Of a stretch of 64,000 nucleotides of DNA, positions 1-9,042 are shown piece after piece; the stretch's first letter is position 1; every line of letters begins with the position of its first letter. The stretch is from DAHVFY01 sp040388665. Lineage in GTDB: Bacteria; Chlamydiota; Chlamydiia; Chlamydiales; Rhabdochlamydiaceae. The position numbers and the translations under genes are program-made. The notes below the pieces were generated by a model. The model was given only the letters and a program-made list of their open reading frames with translations. It had not been told where the DNA came from and made no database searches. Where the stretch lies: assembly GCA_040388665.1 (NCBI GenBank), contig JAZKBL010000012.1, positions 1 through 64,000 on the forward strand. Reading direction: 5' to 3'.

Positions 1-1
1 G

Positions 2-2239
2 TCTCAAAAAACAAAACTCCTCTCCTCAAATACTAACCACGGCACACTCAACACCACATGGAAATACAACAATAGAGGCCATCTTATAAAACTCGTTCAA
101 GCACATGACACACCCCATCAAAAAACAACACGCTACAGCTACACGCCCCGTGGCGAGCGCAAAACCATCACAAAACCGGATGGCGTCATCCTCTTTTACA
201 CCTATGACCCCTTGAGCCGACTAGAAACAATCACTTCTTCCGCCCGCAACATCAACTATCTCTACCATTATGATACCAACACAGCGCAACCCACCTCTGT
301 AGACGACCTCATCTCAAATACAACAACAATATTATCTTACGACCCCTTTGGTAATGTCTTACAAGAAACCCTGGCAAATGGCCTCACACTCACAAGCACC
401 TATGATACCCGAGGTAGACGCAAATCTCTCACCCTTCCCGATCATTCCCTCATCATCTATGACTACACGGCAAATCACCTCTACTCTGTCTCCAAATACA
501 CACCAAACGAACAACTAGATTATACCCACACCTACACCCATTATGACAAATCAGGCCCCCTTCGCTCCGCAGAACTCGTCGGCAATCTCGGCACCATCCA
601 CTACAGCATCGACCCACTCGCCCGCACAACAGCTCTTACATCTCCTTACTTCAATCAAATCATCAACAAGATCGACCCATGCGGCAACATCATCACCATG
701 CACACCGATCAAGAACTCCTCACCTTCTCTTACGACACACTCAACCAACTCACCGAAGAAAAAGACCACACCTACAGCGCCGACTCCCTCTACCGCCGCC
801 TCGAAAAAGATAACATCTCACAAGACCCCAATATCCTTAACCAACTAGATTCTTTTTACAACCACGACCTTAACGGCAATCCCATATTCTGCTACGCAGA
901 TGATGCAACATACACCTACGACTCCTTCGATCGCCTCATTGAAATCACAAAACAGGGCCTCCGCCTCACCTTCACCTATGATCCCTTCCACCGCCGCCTC
1001 TCCAAAACCACCTACATCGATAACACCGCCACCACACGCCTTTTCCTCTATGCTGGGCAAAACGAAATCGGCGCCGCCACTCCCGATGGAACCCTCACTG
1101 AACTCCGCATCCTCGGCCATAGCCGCGGTGCAGAAATTTCCGCCGCCATCGCTATCGAACTAAACGGCCGACTCTATGCCCCCATCCACGACCTCTTCGG
1201 CAACCTCACCCACCTCATCGACACTACTGGTACAATAGCTTCTCACCAGCACTACACCTCCTTCGGCGAACCCTTGGGTACAACAATTTCCCCTTGGGGC
1301 TACTCCTCCAAACGCACCGACCCCGAAACCAATCTCGTCTACTTCGGTAAACGCTACTACGACCCCACCCACGGCAGATGGCTCACCCCTGATCCTTCCG
1401 AACTCACCGACGGCCTAAACCTTTATCAGTACCTGTTCAACAACCCATTAACTTCCCATGATCTTTATGGGTTATCTGCCTTTTCGCCATTGGCCTTTGA
1501 TGTATCTCCTAAGTTCATAAACTTTATTTATCGAAACAACGAATCTACGTGTTCAGCACTTGAAAATTTCATGGCAGGAAGAACTGTTTCTGAAAATAAT
1601 TATTACATTTATCGACCTCCTTCATATCCTCAAAATACCCGTAATTTACCTCCAGGAATGATCATCCATAACAATGGAATGGATACCGATTTAGATACTC
1701 ATTTGAGTAATTTAAAATACATTTCAGATCTAGCCGGCGGCGTACCCGTTCATGGCGTACATTTTCCTAAGTATGGAGGAGTAGACAATTTAAAAATCGC
1801 TTTTAACGCACGTAATACGGGAACCAATGATACAATTTTTGAAATTGTCAACAAATGCCACTCTGCATATCAAATGGTCGGACCAAATGGCGGAATCATG
1901 CTTATGAATCATAGTTTGGGATGTCTACACGCCTTTTTTGCCATCTTTCTTTTACCTCAAGAAATAAGAAATATCATGTATGTGGTAAACTTAGCGCCCG
2001 CGAAGTTTCTTCTTATGGATAGCGGGGTAAGAACCGTTACAAATTATATTGGCGATCGTGATATCGTACATTTGTGGGATTTTAATGGAGCATGTCGGGC
2101 TATAGAAGATGGGTGTTTTAAAAGATTGAAATCCGTGGAAGGAACTCCTTTTCCAGATCATGGGATTCAAAGCCCTACTTTTCAAGAAGCAGAACAGCAA
2201 AGACTATTTCATTTTACAAATGAATTTTATTGTCAGTGA
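2..2239 (+). CDS. RHS/YD-repeat protein with C-terminal alpha/beta-hydrolase-like domain (5' end outside window)
   Basis: The reading frame is open from the first bases of the window, so only the last 745 codons are seen. The visible part is a string of YD repeats (YTYD, FTYDP and similar) leading to an RHS-associated core that contains SSKRTDPET, YFGKRYYDP, WLTPDP and DGLNLYQY and ends at DLYGL (about nt 1470). The 250 residues after DLYGL are unrelated to the repeats. They hold NHSLG (Ser codon 1913-1915), GDRD (second Asp 2060-2062) and PDHG (His 2159-2161), in the order and spacing of a Ser-Asp-His hydrolase. Composition also changes at this junction: the repeat part uses C-rich codons and the tip is A/T-rich, as expected for an exchangeable toxin tip. 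A small exported partner gene starts 11 bases downstream. The RHS assignment is firm; the hydrolase tip is inferred from comparison with the two other RHS proteins in the window. Confidence 0.88.
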   Translation, partial: SQKTKLLSSNTNHGTLNTTWKYNNRGHLIKLVQAHDTPHQKTTRYSYTPRGERKTITKPDGVILFYTYDPLSRLETITSSARNINYLYHYDTNTAQPTSVDDLISNTTTILSYDPFGNVLQETLANGLTLTSTYDTRGRRKSLTLPDHSLIIYDYTANHLYSVSKYTPNEQLDYTHTYTHYDKSGPLRSAELVGNLGTIHYSIDPLARTTALTSPYFNQIINKIDPCGNIITMHTDQELLTFSYDTLNQLTEEKDHTYSADSLYRRLEKDNISQDPNILNQLDSFYNHDLNGNPIFCYADDATYTYDSFDRLIEITKQGLRLTFTYDPFHRRLSKTTYIDNTATTRLFLYAGQNEIGAATPDGTLTELRILGHSRGAEISAAIAIELNGRLYAPIHDLFGNLTHLIDTTGTIASHQHYTSFGEPLGTTISPWGYSSKRTDPETNLVYFGKRYYDPTHGRWLTPDPSELTDGLNLYQYLFNNPLTSHDLYGLSAFSPLAFDVSPKFINFIYRNNESTCSALENFMAGRTVSENNYYIYRPPSYPQNTRNLPPGMIIHNNGMDTDLDTHLSNLKYISDLAGGVPVHGVHFPKYGGVDNLKIAFNARNTGTNDTIFEIVNKCHSAYQMVGPNGGIMLMNHSLGCLHAFFAIFLLPQEIRNIMYVVNLAPAKFLLMDSGVRTVTNYIGDRDIVHLWDFNGACRAIEDGCFKRLKSVEGTPFPDHGIQSPTFQEAEQQRLFHFTNEFYCQ

Positions 2240-2249
2240 GGAAAAAATC

Positions 2250-2822
2250 ATGAATAAATACTTTTTATTATTCGTTGTTGGGTACATGTTTGTAACTCAT
2301 GCAGATCTCACAAGATCTATGGATGAAAGAATTAACATGAATAAATTAGCAAACCAAATAAGCTCTGATTTTTCAAAAAAAATGGAAAAAAAATTTGGCT
2401 TTAAACTTTACGGTTTAGGCGGAGGTGGTGATTGTGATTTGAATACTTTTAGTTTACATTTTCAATGTCCTATGATTTTAGATTTATGCGAAGCAAGAAA
2501 TTTAATTATAGAAATTACTCAAAATTTTTTAGATATCGTTAACTCTGACAAAAATATCAAACCTTATTTAAGAGTTTACCCATTTACAGTTAACAACCTT
2601 GATTTTATCATTGGATTCACTATAAAAAACACATATCCTATTGAAGGGAAAATTGCATTTATTGGCTTTAATAATGGAAAAATCAACTATGCCACTTATG
2701 ATCATGAAAAAAAAATATTAAAAACCATCTTCAGAGAAACTTATGACGAAGCCCTAAACGCTGTTGAGCAGGAAAAAAACACTATCCCTCTAAAAAATAC
2801 AGATCCCCTCAATGACAGGTAA
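2250..2822 (+). CDS. small exported partner of RHS protein 1 (candidate immunity protein)
   Basis: 190 residues. The ATG at 2250 is preceded by GAGG at 2238-2241, overlapping the RHS stop codon, so translation is probably coupled. It starts with a signal peptide (about residues 1-18, ending near THA). No named family is recognised. It shares a pattern with the genes directly downstream of the other two RHS genes: EAR (81-83), KPYL (104-107), a central strand with IAF, and YDEAL (165-169). The partner of RHS 2 has EAR and RPYL at exactly the same residue numbers. An export signal, tight coupling and divergence between copies fit an immunity protein for an envelope-acting toxin. That function is inferred from position only. 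Confidence 0.75.
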   Translation: MNKYFLLFVVGYMFVTHADLTRSMDERINMNKLANQISSDFSKKMEKKFGFKLYGLGGGGDCDLNTFSLHFQCPMILDLCEARNLIIEITQNFLDIVNSDKNIKPYLRVYPFTVNNLDFIIGFTIKNTYPIEGKIAFIGFNNGKINYATYDHEKKILKTIFRETYDEALNAVEQEKNTIPLKNTDPLNDR

Positions 2823-2845
2823 GCTTTTTCTACTAATAAAGAAAA

Positions 2846-2940
2846 AATCATGAACAAATATTTTTCATTATTCACTGTTAGGATACATGCCTGTAAGTCA
2901 TACCAATCCCATAAAATCTATAGATGTGGTCCTAAAATAG
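2846..2940 (+). pseudogene. decayed second copy of the RHS 1 partner gene, 5' end only
   Basis: From GAAAAAATCATGAA at 2841-2854 onward, the sequence repeats the ribosome binding region and signal-peptide codons of the gene at 2250 (for example ATGAACAAATATTTTTCATT against ATGAATAAATACTTTTTATT). One extra base breaks the frame in the signal peptide, and similarity fades near 2925. The remaining bases to about 3050 carry no gene and show several short CCTAAAAT copies. I read it as the stub left when a tandem partner copy was deleted. Confidence 0.6.
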
Positions 2941-3063
2941 GGGGCAAGGTCAAAAATACTGTTCCTAAAATGTGAATCTAAAAATTTTCGTAAGTTTTTT
3001 TTGTAGAAAAAAATCCTAAAATTGTTTTACGCTCGCGGTAAATTAATTTTAGGAATGTTTCAT

Positions 3064-4086
3064 ATGGTTAAAAACGAAAGCACAAAAAAGACTCAAAAAG
3101 GCAATAAGACTGCTCTTAAATTTAGAGTCATAATCGGCAAAATTGTAAAATTTTGCTTATTCTTAACAACGATCTGCATAGGGATAAATCATCTGTATGC
3201 AGAAGAAATCGATGTTACCCAACCACTGCGCATTAACGATTTCATCCCAAGAAAAAATCTAGCTTGTGTTTTGGCAGTAGAACCTGCACTTCCCGATAAT
3301 TTTATCTCTCTGAATGATACAAATGAACTCGGATACCTAGACTGGCTTTATTGGGGGCCTAAAGACGCAATAGAAACCTATATGAAGGACCCGTCTTCGC
3401 TAACCACCCCCATTATCCGTATCCGACTATCCGATGGTATCATGCAACGCGAATTTGGACGTCTTGATGAAGCCCTCATCACAAAGGAAGAGCCTGAATT
3501 AACAAATTCAACCTACAATTTTGGAAACTGGGGTGAATATCCTTATTGCATGATATCATGCACTATTGAAGACGATGGAAAAACAGGAAATCTCATTGTA
3601 GGATATGTAGGTCTAAATCATGAAAGCGGCGCTGTTTTATTTCTTCACTTAGTTGTGCCTGAAACTTCTACAGGCAAAGCTGAAGCATTACGCTTGTGGG
3701 AAAACTTCTTCAAAAATACAAAAGAACTTCCAATTCCCCTTCTGTATAAAGCTAAGGGTCAAGAATTGCATCCTGGATATACTATCGTCAACATTTTTGA
3801 AAATAAAATCAAAGTGATCGCTGAAAAAAGACGTTCTGATCAAAAAATTCGATTTGTTTCTATTCCTGAAAAGCCAGATGTAGAGTTTAAGTTTGAAAAG
3901 ATGTTTGTAACGACTATGGGAGATGCTTGGCACTATAGAGAGCCTCTTTTAAAAATTCGCGGGGCATACATTGTAAATGATGGAAGCGTTCATTACTCGC
4001 TAATAACATCCGTCCTTATAAAGGAGGTCGATGAATTTACCCAGGTGCCCACTTTGAAAAAAAACGTTTTTATAAAAATGTTATAG
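3064..4086 (+). CDS. exported protein of unknown function
   Basis: 340 residues from the ATG at 3064, chosen because AGGA at 3051-3054 lies 9 bases upstream. In-frame TTG 3022 and ATG 3055 are less likely. A Lys-rich N-terminus precedes a hydrophobic stretch (about residues 30-45, ILV-rich, ending near LYAEE), which looks like a Sec signal with a long n-region. The mature part is mixed alpha/beta with no recognised motif and no further membrane segments. Its position just after an RHS/partner locus and a partner stub leaves open that it belongs to the same cassette, but its sequence does not resemble the partner family. Confidence 0.6.
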   Translation: MVKNESTKKTQKGNKTALKFRVIIGKIVKFCLFLTTICIGINHLYAEEIDVTQPLRINDFIPRKNLACVLAVEPALPDNFISLNDTNELGYLDWLYWGPKDAIETYMKDPSSLTTPIIRIRLSDGIMQREFGRLDEALITKEEPELTNSTYNFGNWGEYPYCMISCTIEDDGKTGNLIVGYVGLNHESGAVLFLHLVVPETSTGKAEALRLWENFFKNTKELPIPLLYKAKGQELHPGYTIVNIFENKIKVIAEKRRSDQKIRFVSIPEKPDVEFKFEKMFVTTMGDAWHYREPLLKIRGAYIVNDGSVHYSLITSVLIKEVDEFTQVPTLKKNVFIKML

Positions 4087-4133
4087 TTTTTTTTTCGATG
4101 GACAAATTGTGATTCAGCCGTAAGATAACATTT

Positions 4134-4553
4134 ATGGATTCAGAATTAATACCTCTTAATTTTAACAAGATTTTGCAGTCGCGGTCGTATACGACGATTA
4201 TTTTGGGCAATGAGCACAAGCGATTTGCTATTTATATGGAGCCGAGGGTTGGGGAATATATTCAGACATTCTTAGCCGATGACTCTCCGCCTCGTCCTTA
4301 TACTTATGATTTGTTCAATAGCATTTTGCACGAGCTTGACGTTAAAATTTTGCAAGTTGTCGTGACTGACATTGAAGACACCATCTATTTTACAAGGCTT
4401 TTTCTTGAGCAGGTCATCGGTGATGAAAGACGGATCTTGGAAGTTGACTCAAGGCCTAGCGACTGCATCCCCCTTGCGATCATGAACAATATTCCTCTCT
4501 TTTGTAGAAAAGAAATTTTCGAAAAAACCTTGGCGATTGAAGAGGAAGCTTAA
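4134..4553 (+). CDS. DUF151 (bifunctional nuclease-like) domain protein
   Basis: 139 residues covering essentially one DUF151/BFN domain: an N-terminal strand with LGNEHKRFAIYM, the TYDLFNSIL helix, a hairpin with VVVTDIEDTIYFTRLFL, and the diagnostic DSRPSDCIPLAI. Some members of this family have weak nuclease activity, but the bacterial role is poorly defined. The protein is cytosolic, with no signal peptide. The ribosome binding site before 4134 is weak. The stop codon runs straight into a palindromic repeat that probably ends transcription before the convergent HPr gene. Confidence 0.8.
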   Translation: MDSELIPLNFNKILQSRSYTTIILGNEHKRFAIYMEPRVGEYIQTFLADDSPPRPYTYDLFNSILHELDVKILQVVVTDIEDTIYFTRLFLEQVIGDERRILEVDSRPSDCIPLAIMNNIPLFCRKEIFEKTLAIEEEA

Positions 4554-4672
4554 AATCACAGGCTGAAGCCTGTGCTACATAAAGAAAAGCTGCTATCTTT
4601 CGTGGCGTAGGCTTTAGCCTGCGATCTTATTTAAGTTCTAAATGTCCAAATCACAGGCTGAAGCCTGTGCTA
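4553..4672. repeat. cluster of three palindromic repeats between convergent genes
   Basis: A 25-base unit centred on CACAGGCTGAAGCCTGTG occurs identically at 4553-4577 and 4648-4672. A diverged copy lies at 4605-4626 in opposite orientation (GCAGGCTAAAGCCTACGC when reversed). Each unit folds into a short GC-rich hairpin. The outer copies begin at the stop codon of the DUF151 gene and supply the TAG stop of the HPr gene on the other strand. The elements therefore sit exactly where a bidirectional terminator would. A degenerate copy recurs at 59753-59778. Confidence 0.8.
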
Positions 4673-4945
4673 ATATTTGACGTGGAATTTGTTTCTGGCT
4701 AGGGCTAGAATTGCTTGAACGGCTTCTTCGGCGTCTTCGCCTTCGGCTTCGACCATAATTTTAGCGCCGCGAGCAGCGGCTAACATAAGAATGCCAAGGA
4801 TCGACTTGGCATTCACTGTCAATTCTTGATAGCTGAGATTTACTTGGGCTTTAAATACCCCCACACATTTGACAAGTTCTGTTGAGGGGCGCGTATGCAG
4901 CCCCTTTTCGTTCATCACGATAAAATAATCTTTTACTTTTTGCAT
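4670..4945 (-). CDS. ptsH: phosphocarrier protein HPr
   Basis: 91 residues, the normal length for HPr. The phospho-accepting histidine is His17 in KGLHTRPST, and the regulatory serine is Ser48 in NAKSILGIL. HPr passes phosphate from PEP-enzyme I to PTS permeases, and in organisms without sugar permeases it works mainly as a regulator through HPr kinase at the Ser. Chlamydiae are known to keep HPr with a reduced PTS. No enzyme I or permease gene is present in this window. The stop codon TAG lies inside the palindromic repeat at 4648-4672. Confidence 0.93.
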   Translation of the reverse strand: MQKVKDYFIVMNEKGLHTRPSTELVKCVGVFKAQVNLSYQELTVNAKSILGILMLAAARGAKIMVEAEGEDAEEAVQAILALARNKFHVKY

Positions 4946-4998
4946 GTTTACACAGCTAATTAATGAAAACCATCAAATCAGATACTCGTCTTTTAATT

Positions 4999-6804
4999 TT
5001 AGAGCAACAACTTTTTCAGTTCTTGCACAAGAGTATCAAAATGGTCGATAGCCATTTCTACAGGTTTTTTCTCACGCATATCAACTCCTGCTTCCGCTAA
5101 AAGATCAATCGGATATTGGCTAGATCCAGAGGAAAGAAATTTCAGATAACGTTCCTGCGCAGGCAGCCCTTCTTCTACAACAAGTTTTGCAAGAGCATAA
5201 GCTGCGCTAATTCCTGTTGCATATTGATACACATAGAAATTGTAATAAAAATGGGGAATACGTGCCCACTCACCTTCAATTTCATCATCAAGAATAACTT
5301 CCTCTCCAAAATAGTCATGATTGAGTTTTCTATAGGTTTCTTTAAGAAGCGCTGGTGTCAAAGGAACTCCTTGTTCAGCCCATTCATGCAGCGTCAGCTC
5401 AAATTCAGCAAACATCGTCTGTCTAAAAAGAGTGTTACGCAAGCCCTCAATCTCTTGATTAATCAAATAGCATCTTTGTGCTTTATCTGATGTTTGGCAA
5501 GTCAAGTGACGAAGGAGAAAATTTTCATTAAATGTCGAGGCCACCTCTGCAACAAAAATGGGGTATTGCGCATAGTGATAGGGTTGATGCCGATTACTCA
5601 TTAAAGAATGCATGCTGTGGCCTGCCTCATGAGCAAGCGTCATCATGTCGTTGAATGTCCTGTGATAGTTCATGAGGATGTAGGGCATGCTATCATAGCA
5701 TCCGCTTGAGTAGGCTCCGGAACGCTTGGCTACATTTTCGTAGCGATCTACCCAACGATCCACTTTAAGACCTTTTTCAAGATCGCTTTGATACAGAGAT
5801 CCAAGAGGCGCAACGGAAGCGATGATTAAATCCTCTGCCTCCTTGAATTCTGTCGAAAAATCAACATCTGAAACAAGAGGAACATGCAAGTCATACACAT
5901 GCAACTCATCCAAGCCCAATATTTGTTTACGCAGTGCTAGATAATTATGTAAAGAGCTCAGTCTTGAGCGTACAGCCTCTATGAGAGAGCGATAAACGCT
6001 CGTATCAATTTGATGTGGGAAAAGTGCTGCTTCCAAGCAAGAAGAAAAACCACGGGCGCGCATTTGAGCCAAATGCACCTGAACTTCGCCATTAATTAAC
6101 TCGCATAAGGTATTTTCAAACTTAAGAAAACTTTGATGCATTGTTTTAAATGCGTTTTCTCTCAATGTTCTATCTTGTCCACGCAAATACACAAGGTAAG
6201 AGCCATGCGTCAGTTCCTGGAGCTGTCCTTTTTCATCAGCGATCTTAGGAAATTTAAGATCTGCATTATTGAAGGCGCTAAACGTGCGGTGTGCTGTTTC
6301 TAAAGCTTTACCAGTCACTGCTAATAATTCTTCCATAGGTGCTGGCAGCGTGTGAGGTTTAAGGCGAATGATTTTCTCTAAATAAATAGAAAAATCTCTA
6401 AGCTCTCCGGCTTTGAAGTATTCTGGCGGCAGGGTTAAGATTGTTGGCTCGATCCAAGAAATTTCCGCTTGAAAATCATGCAAAACCGAAGAAATTCTTA
6501 TGTAAGCATTTTTCGCCTTCTCTCCTTTCACATTTTCGTCATGGCGCAAATGCGCATAAGTATAAAGTTTTGAAAGGTGCCTTGAAATTTCAAAATATCT
6601 TTCTAAACAAGCACGTAATTCTTTAGGGCTATTTTTTAAATTTTCTTTATAACAAAAAAGTTCTGGCCAACGAGGTAACGTCTCCTTTCCTCCCCACTCT
6701 GTTAAATCTTTTTCCCAATCGGCAAAAGAGGAGTATAAAGCCTCTACGTTCCAGCAGTCTTGGGCAGTAGTTTCACTTCTTTCCATAGTTATTTCAATAG
6801 TCAT
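4999..6804 (-). CDS. pepF: oligoendopeptidase F (M3 zinc metallopeptidase)
   Basis: 601 residues from the ATG at 6804, chosen because AAGGGG lies 8 bases upstream; an upstream GTG at 6813 falls inside that site. The zinc motif is H392-E-A-G-H396 within LAHEAGHSMHS, followed by the downstream Glu region expected in M3B peptidases. Length matches the family (about 600). The enzyme cleaves short peptides in the cytosol and supplies amino acids. It is divergent from groES-groEL, the same neighbourhood as in Chlamydia (CT112 next to CT111 and CT110). The CIRCE-like operator lies about 22 bases before the start codon, so pepF may share heat-shock repression. Confidence 0.95.
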   Translation of the reverse strand: MTIEITMERSETTAQDCWNVEALYSSFADWEKDLTEWGGKETLPRWPELFCYKENLKNSPKELRACLERYFEISRHLSKLYTYAHLRHDENVKGEKAKNAYIRISSVLHDFQAEISWIEPTILTLPPEYFKAGELRDFSIYLEKIIRLKPHTLPAPMEELLAVTGKALETAHRTFSAFNNADLKFPKIADEKGQLQELTHGSYLVYLRGQDRTLRENAFKTMHQSFLKFENTLCELINGEVQVHLAQMRARGFSSCLEAALFPHQIDTSVYRSLIEAVRSRLSSLHNYLALRKQILGLDELHVYDLHVPLVSDVDFSTEFKEAEDLIIASVAPLGSLYQSDLEKGLKVDRWVDRYENVAKRSGAYSSGCYDSMPYILMNYHRTFNDMMTLAHEAGHSMHSLMSNRHQPYHYAQYPIFVAEVASTFNENFLLRHLTCQTSDKAQRCYLINQEIEGLRNTLFRQTMFAEFELTLHEWAEQGVPLTPALLKETYRKLNHDYFGEEVILDDEIEGEWARIPHFYYNFYVYQYATGISAAYALAKLVVEEGLPAQERYLKFLSSGSSQYPIDLLAEAGVDMREKKPVEMAIDHFDTLVQELKKLLL

Positions 6805-6826
6805 CTGGTTCACCCCTTAATGTAAA

Positions 6827-6853
6827 TTAGCAGTTTAATCATTCCAGTGCTAA
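6827..6853. promoter_or_regulatory. CIRCE-like operator (HrcA site)
   Basis: Two 9-base arms, TTAGCAGTT (6827-6835) and CAGTGCTAA (6845-6853), are separated by exactly 9 bases. The consensus CIRCE is TTAGCACTC-N9-GAGTGCTAA: the left arm differs at two positions and the right arm at one. It sits in the divergent pepF/groES gap, upstream of the groES promoter. HrcA repression of groE through CIRCE is established in Chlamydia. The degenerate arm may mean weaker repression. Confidence 0.72.
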
Positions 6854-6858
6854 ATTTC

Positions 6859-6887
6859 TTGCCAAAAATCCTTCGCCTCTTTAAGAT
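6859..6887 (+). promoter_or_regulatory. probable sigma-66/sigma-70 type promoter of groES-groEL
   Basis: TTGCCA (6859-6864) is followed after 17 bases by TAAGAT (6882-6887). Transcription would begin near 6894, giving a leader of about 43 bases before the groES ATG. The box lies directly downstream of the CIRCE-like operator. Confidence 0.5.
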
Positions 6888-6936
6888 GGCTGTAGATAAG
6901 TTATAACACGTTTCATTGCAAAAGGAGACAAAAAAA

Positions 6937-7248
6937 ATGGCGCAACAAGCAGAAAAAAAATGCACACTTAAACCTCTTGGCAACCGTGTCGTTGCTAAAC
7001 GTCTTGAACAAGAGGAAACTCTTAAAGGTGGAATCATCCTACCTGAAACCGCAAAGAAAAAACAAGAAACAGCAAAAGTCGTAGCGATCGGCACGGGCGC
7101 AATGACAAAAGACGGAAAGACTCTTGCAATACCCGTCAAAATAGGCGATGTCATTCTCATGGATAAATATTCCAGCCAAGAAGTCACTATTGATGACGAA
7201 GAGTTTGTCATTGTAAAAGCCGATGATATCATTGCAATAATTAATTAA
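6937..7248 (+). CDS. groES: co-chaperonin GroES
   Basis: 103 residues from the ATG at 6937, with AAAGGAGA at 6921-6928 as ribosome binding site. It carries the family signature LKPLGNRVVAKRLEQEE, the mobile loop (about 24-40, TLKGGIILPETAKKK) and the C-terminal EFVIVKADDIIAII. GroES forms the heptameric lid of the GroEL folding chamber in the cytosol. It is 19 bases upstream of groEL in the same operon, under the CIRCE-like site. Confidence 0.97.
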   Translation: MAQQAEKKCTLKPLGNRVVAKRLEQEETLKGGIILPETAKKKQETAKVVAIGTGAMTKDGKTLAIPVKIGDVILMDKYSSQEVTIDDEEFVIVKADDIIAIIN

Positions 7249-7267
7249 TTTAAGGAGTTTTAAAACT

Positions 7268-8890
7268 ATGGCTGCAAAAAACATTAAGTTTAAAGAAGAA
7301 GCGCGTCAAAAGATTTTAAAAGGCGTACGCACTTTGGCCTCTGCCGTAAAAGTAACACTCGGTCCAAAGGGACGCAATGTCGTTATCGATAAATCTTACG
7401 GCACACCCCACATCACCAAAGACGGCGTAACTGTTGCTAAAGAGATCGAGCTTGAAGACAAGCAAGAAAATATGGGCGCTCAGATGGTTAAAGAAGTCGC
7501 AAGCAAAACTGCCGATAAAGCAGGTGATGGCACAACGACTGCAACAGTTCTTGCTGAGGCGATCTATTCAGAAGGTCTTCGCAATGTAACAGCTGGCGCA
7601 AACCCAATGGACGTCAAACGCGGTATCGAACAAGCTGTGAAAACAATTACTGAAGAACTACGCAAGCAAAGCCGTCCTATCAAAGACCGCAAAGAAATTG
7701 CACAAGTAGCCACAATCTCTGCTAATGGCGACGTAGAAATCGGCGAACTGATTTCTGCTGCGATGGAGCGCGTTGGTAAAGATGGAACGATCACGATTGA
7801 AGAAGGCAAAGGCTTTGAGACAACTCTTGATGTTGTAGAAGGAATGAACTTTGACAGAGGTTACACTTCGTCTTACTTCATGACAAATGCAGAAACACAA
7901 GAAGCTATTCTTGAAGATGCTTATGTTCTTATCTATGAGAAAAAAATCTCTGGCATGAAAGAATTTTTGCCAATCCTTCAAACAGTTGCTGAAAGCGGAA
8001 GACCTCTTCTTATCATCGCTGAAGATATCGAAGGTGAAGCTCTTGCAACGCTTGTTGTCAACCGTCTACGCGTTGGTCTAAAAGTATGCGCTGTGAAAGC
8101 TCCAGGCTTTGGCGACAGACGTAAAGCGATGCTCCAGGATATTGCCATCTTAACTGGCGGCGAATATATCAGCGAAGACATTGGCATTAAGCTAGAAAAC
8201 GTTACCGTCGAAATGCTCGGTAAAGTTAAAAAAGCTGTCATCGACAAAGACGAAACAACTCTTGTAGAAGGCTGCGGCCAAAAACAAGCCATTCAAGAAC
8301 GTATCGCTCTTCTAAAAAGACAGATCCAAGATGCAACATCTGACTACGACAAGGAAAAACTCCAAGAGCGTCTTGCAAAGCTTGCAGGCGGCGTTGGTAT
8401 TCTTCGCGTTGGTGCTGCAACTGAAGTTGAAATGAAAGAGAAAAAAGACCGTGTTGACGATGCTCTTCATGCAACGAAAGCGGCTGTTGAAGAAGGAATT
8501 CTACCAGGTGGCGGCGTTGCATTCATTCGCTGCATCCCTCTTTTAGAGAAACTTGCAGCTACATGCACAGGTGACATAAAAGTCGGTATTGAGATCATCA
8601 TGAAAGCAATCAGCTTCCCTCTTCGTCAGATCGCAGAAAATGCAGGCAAGGAAGGGTCTCTCATCGTTCAGAAAGTTGCAGGAATGACAGCTAACGAAGG
8701 CTGGGATGCGCAAAATGATAAATACGGAGATATGTTCGAAATGGGAATTGTTGATCCAACAAAGGTCGCACGTCTTACCATCGAACTTTCTGCATCTATT
8801 GCAGCTCTTCTTCTTACAACAGAAGCAATCATCACAGATGAAGCAACAGAAAAATCTGCAGCTCCATCAATGAGCCACGCTGATTATTAA
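7268..8890 (+). CDS. groEL: chaperonin GroEL
   Basis: 540 residues from the ATG at 7268, behind AAGGAG at 7253-7258. Typical segments include VTLGPKGRNVVID, KDGVTVAKEIELED, the ATP-binding GDGTTTATVLA and AAVEEGILPGGG. This is the ATP-driven folding chamber that works with GroES. The C-terminus ends in SAAPSMSHADY rather than a long GGM repeat; chlamydial GroEL proteins also have short atypical tails, so this is not a defect. Because chlamydiae carry several groEL paralogs, the pairing with groES marks this as the principal copy. Confidence 0.98.
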   Translation: MAAKNIKFKEEARQKILKGVRTLASAVKVTLGPKGRNVVIDKSYGTPHITKDGVTVAKEIELEDKQENMGAQMVKEVASKTADKAGDGTTTATVLAEAIYSEGLRNVTAGANPMDVKRGIEQAVKTITEELRKQSRPIKDRKEIAQVATISANGDVEIGELISAAMERVGKDGTITIEEGKGFETTLDVVEGMNFDRGYTSSYFMTNAETQEAILEDAYVLIYEKKISGMKEFLPILQTVAESGRPLLIIAEDIEGEALATLVVNRLRVGLKVCAVKAPGFGDRRKAMLQDIAILTGGEYISEDIGIKLENVTVEMLGKVKKAVIDKDETTLVEGCGQKQAIQERIALLKRQIQDATSDYDKEKLQERLAKLAGGVGILRVGAATEVEMKEKKDRVDDALHATKAAVEEGILPGGGVAFIRCIPLLEKLAATCTGDIKVGIEIIMKAISFPLRQIAENAGKEGSLIVQKVAGMTANEGWDAQNDKYGDMFEMGIVDPTKVARLTIELSASIAALLLTTEAIITDEATEKSAAPSMSHADY

Positions 8891-8919
8891 ATCTTAAAAT
8901 AACAGCTCCACTGTTATTA

Positions 8920-8955
8920 GGGCGCTCCACTTTTTTGGTGAAGCGCCCTTTTTCT
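8920..8955 (+). terminator. intrinsic terminator of groES-groEL
   Basis: The stem GGGCGCTCCAC / GTGAAGCGCCC (one mismatch) surrounds a T-rich loop and is followed by TTTTTC. It lies 30 bases after the groEL stop. Confidence 0.85.
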
Positions 8956-9042
8956 TGCTCTAGATGGGCTGTGGAAAATAAAAATTGAATTTATCTCTTA
9001 AGGTTTGATAAACATGATGTTTTAACCAAAGGGAGAACTTTC

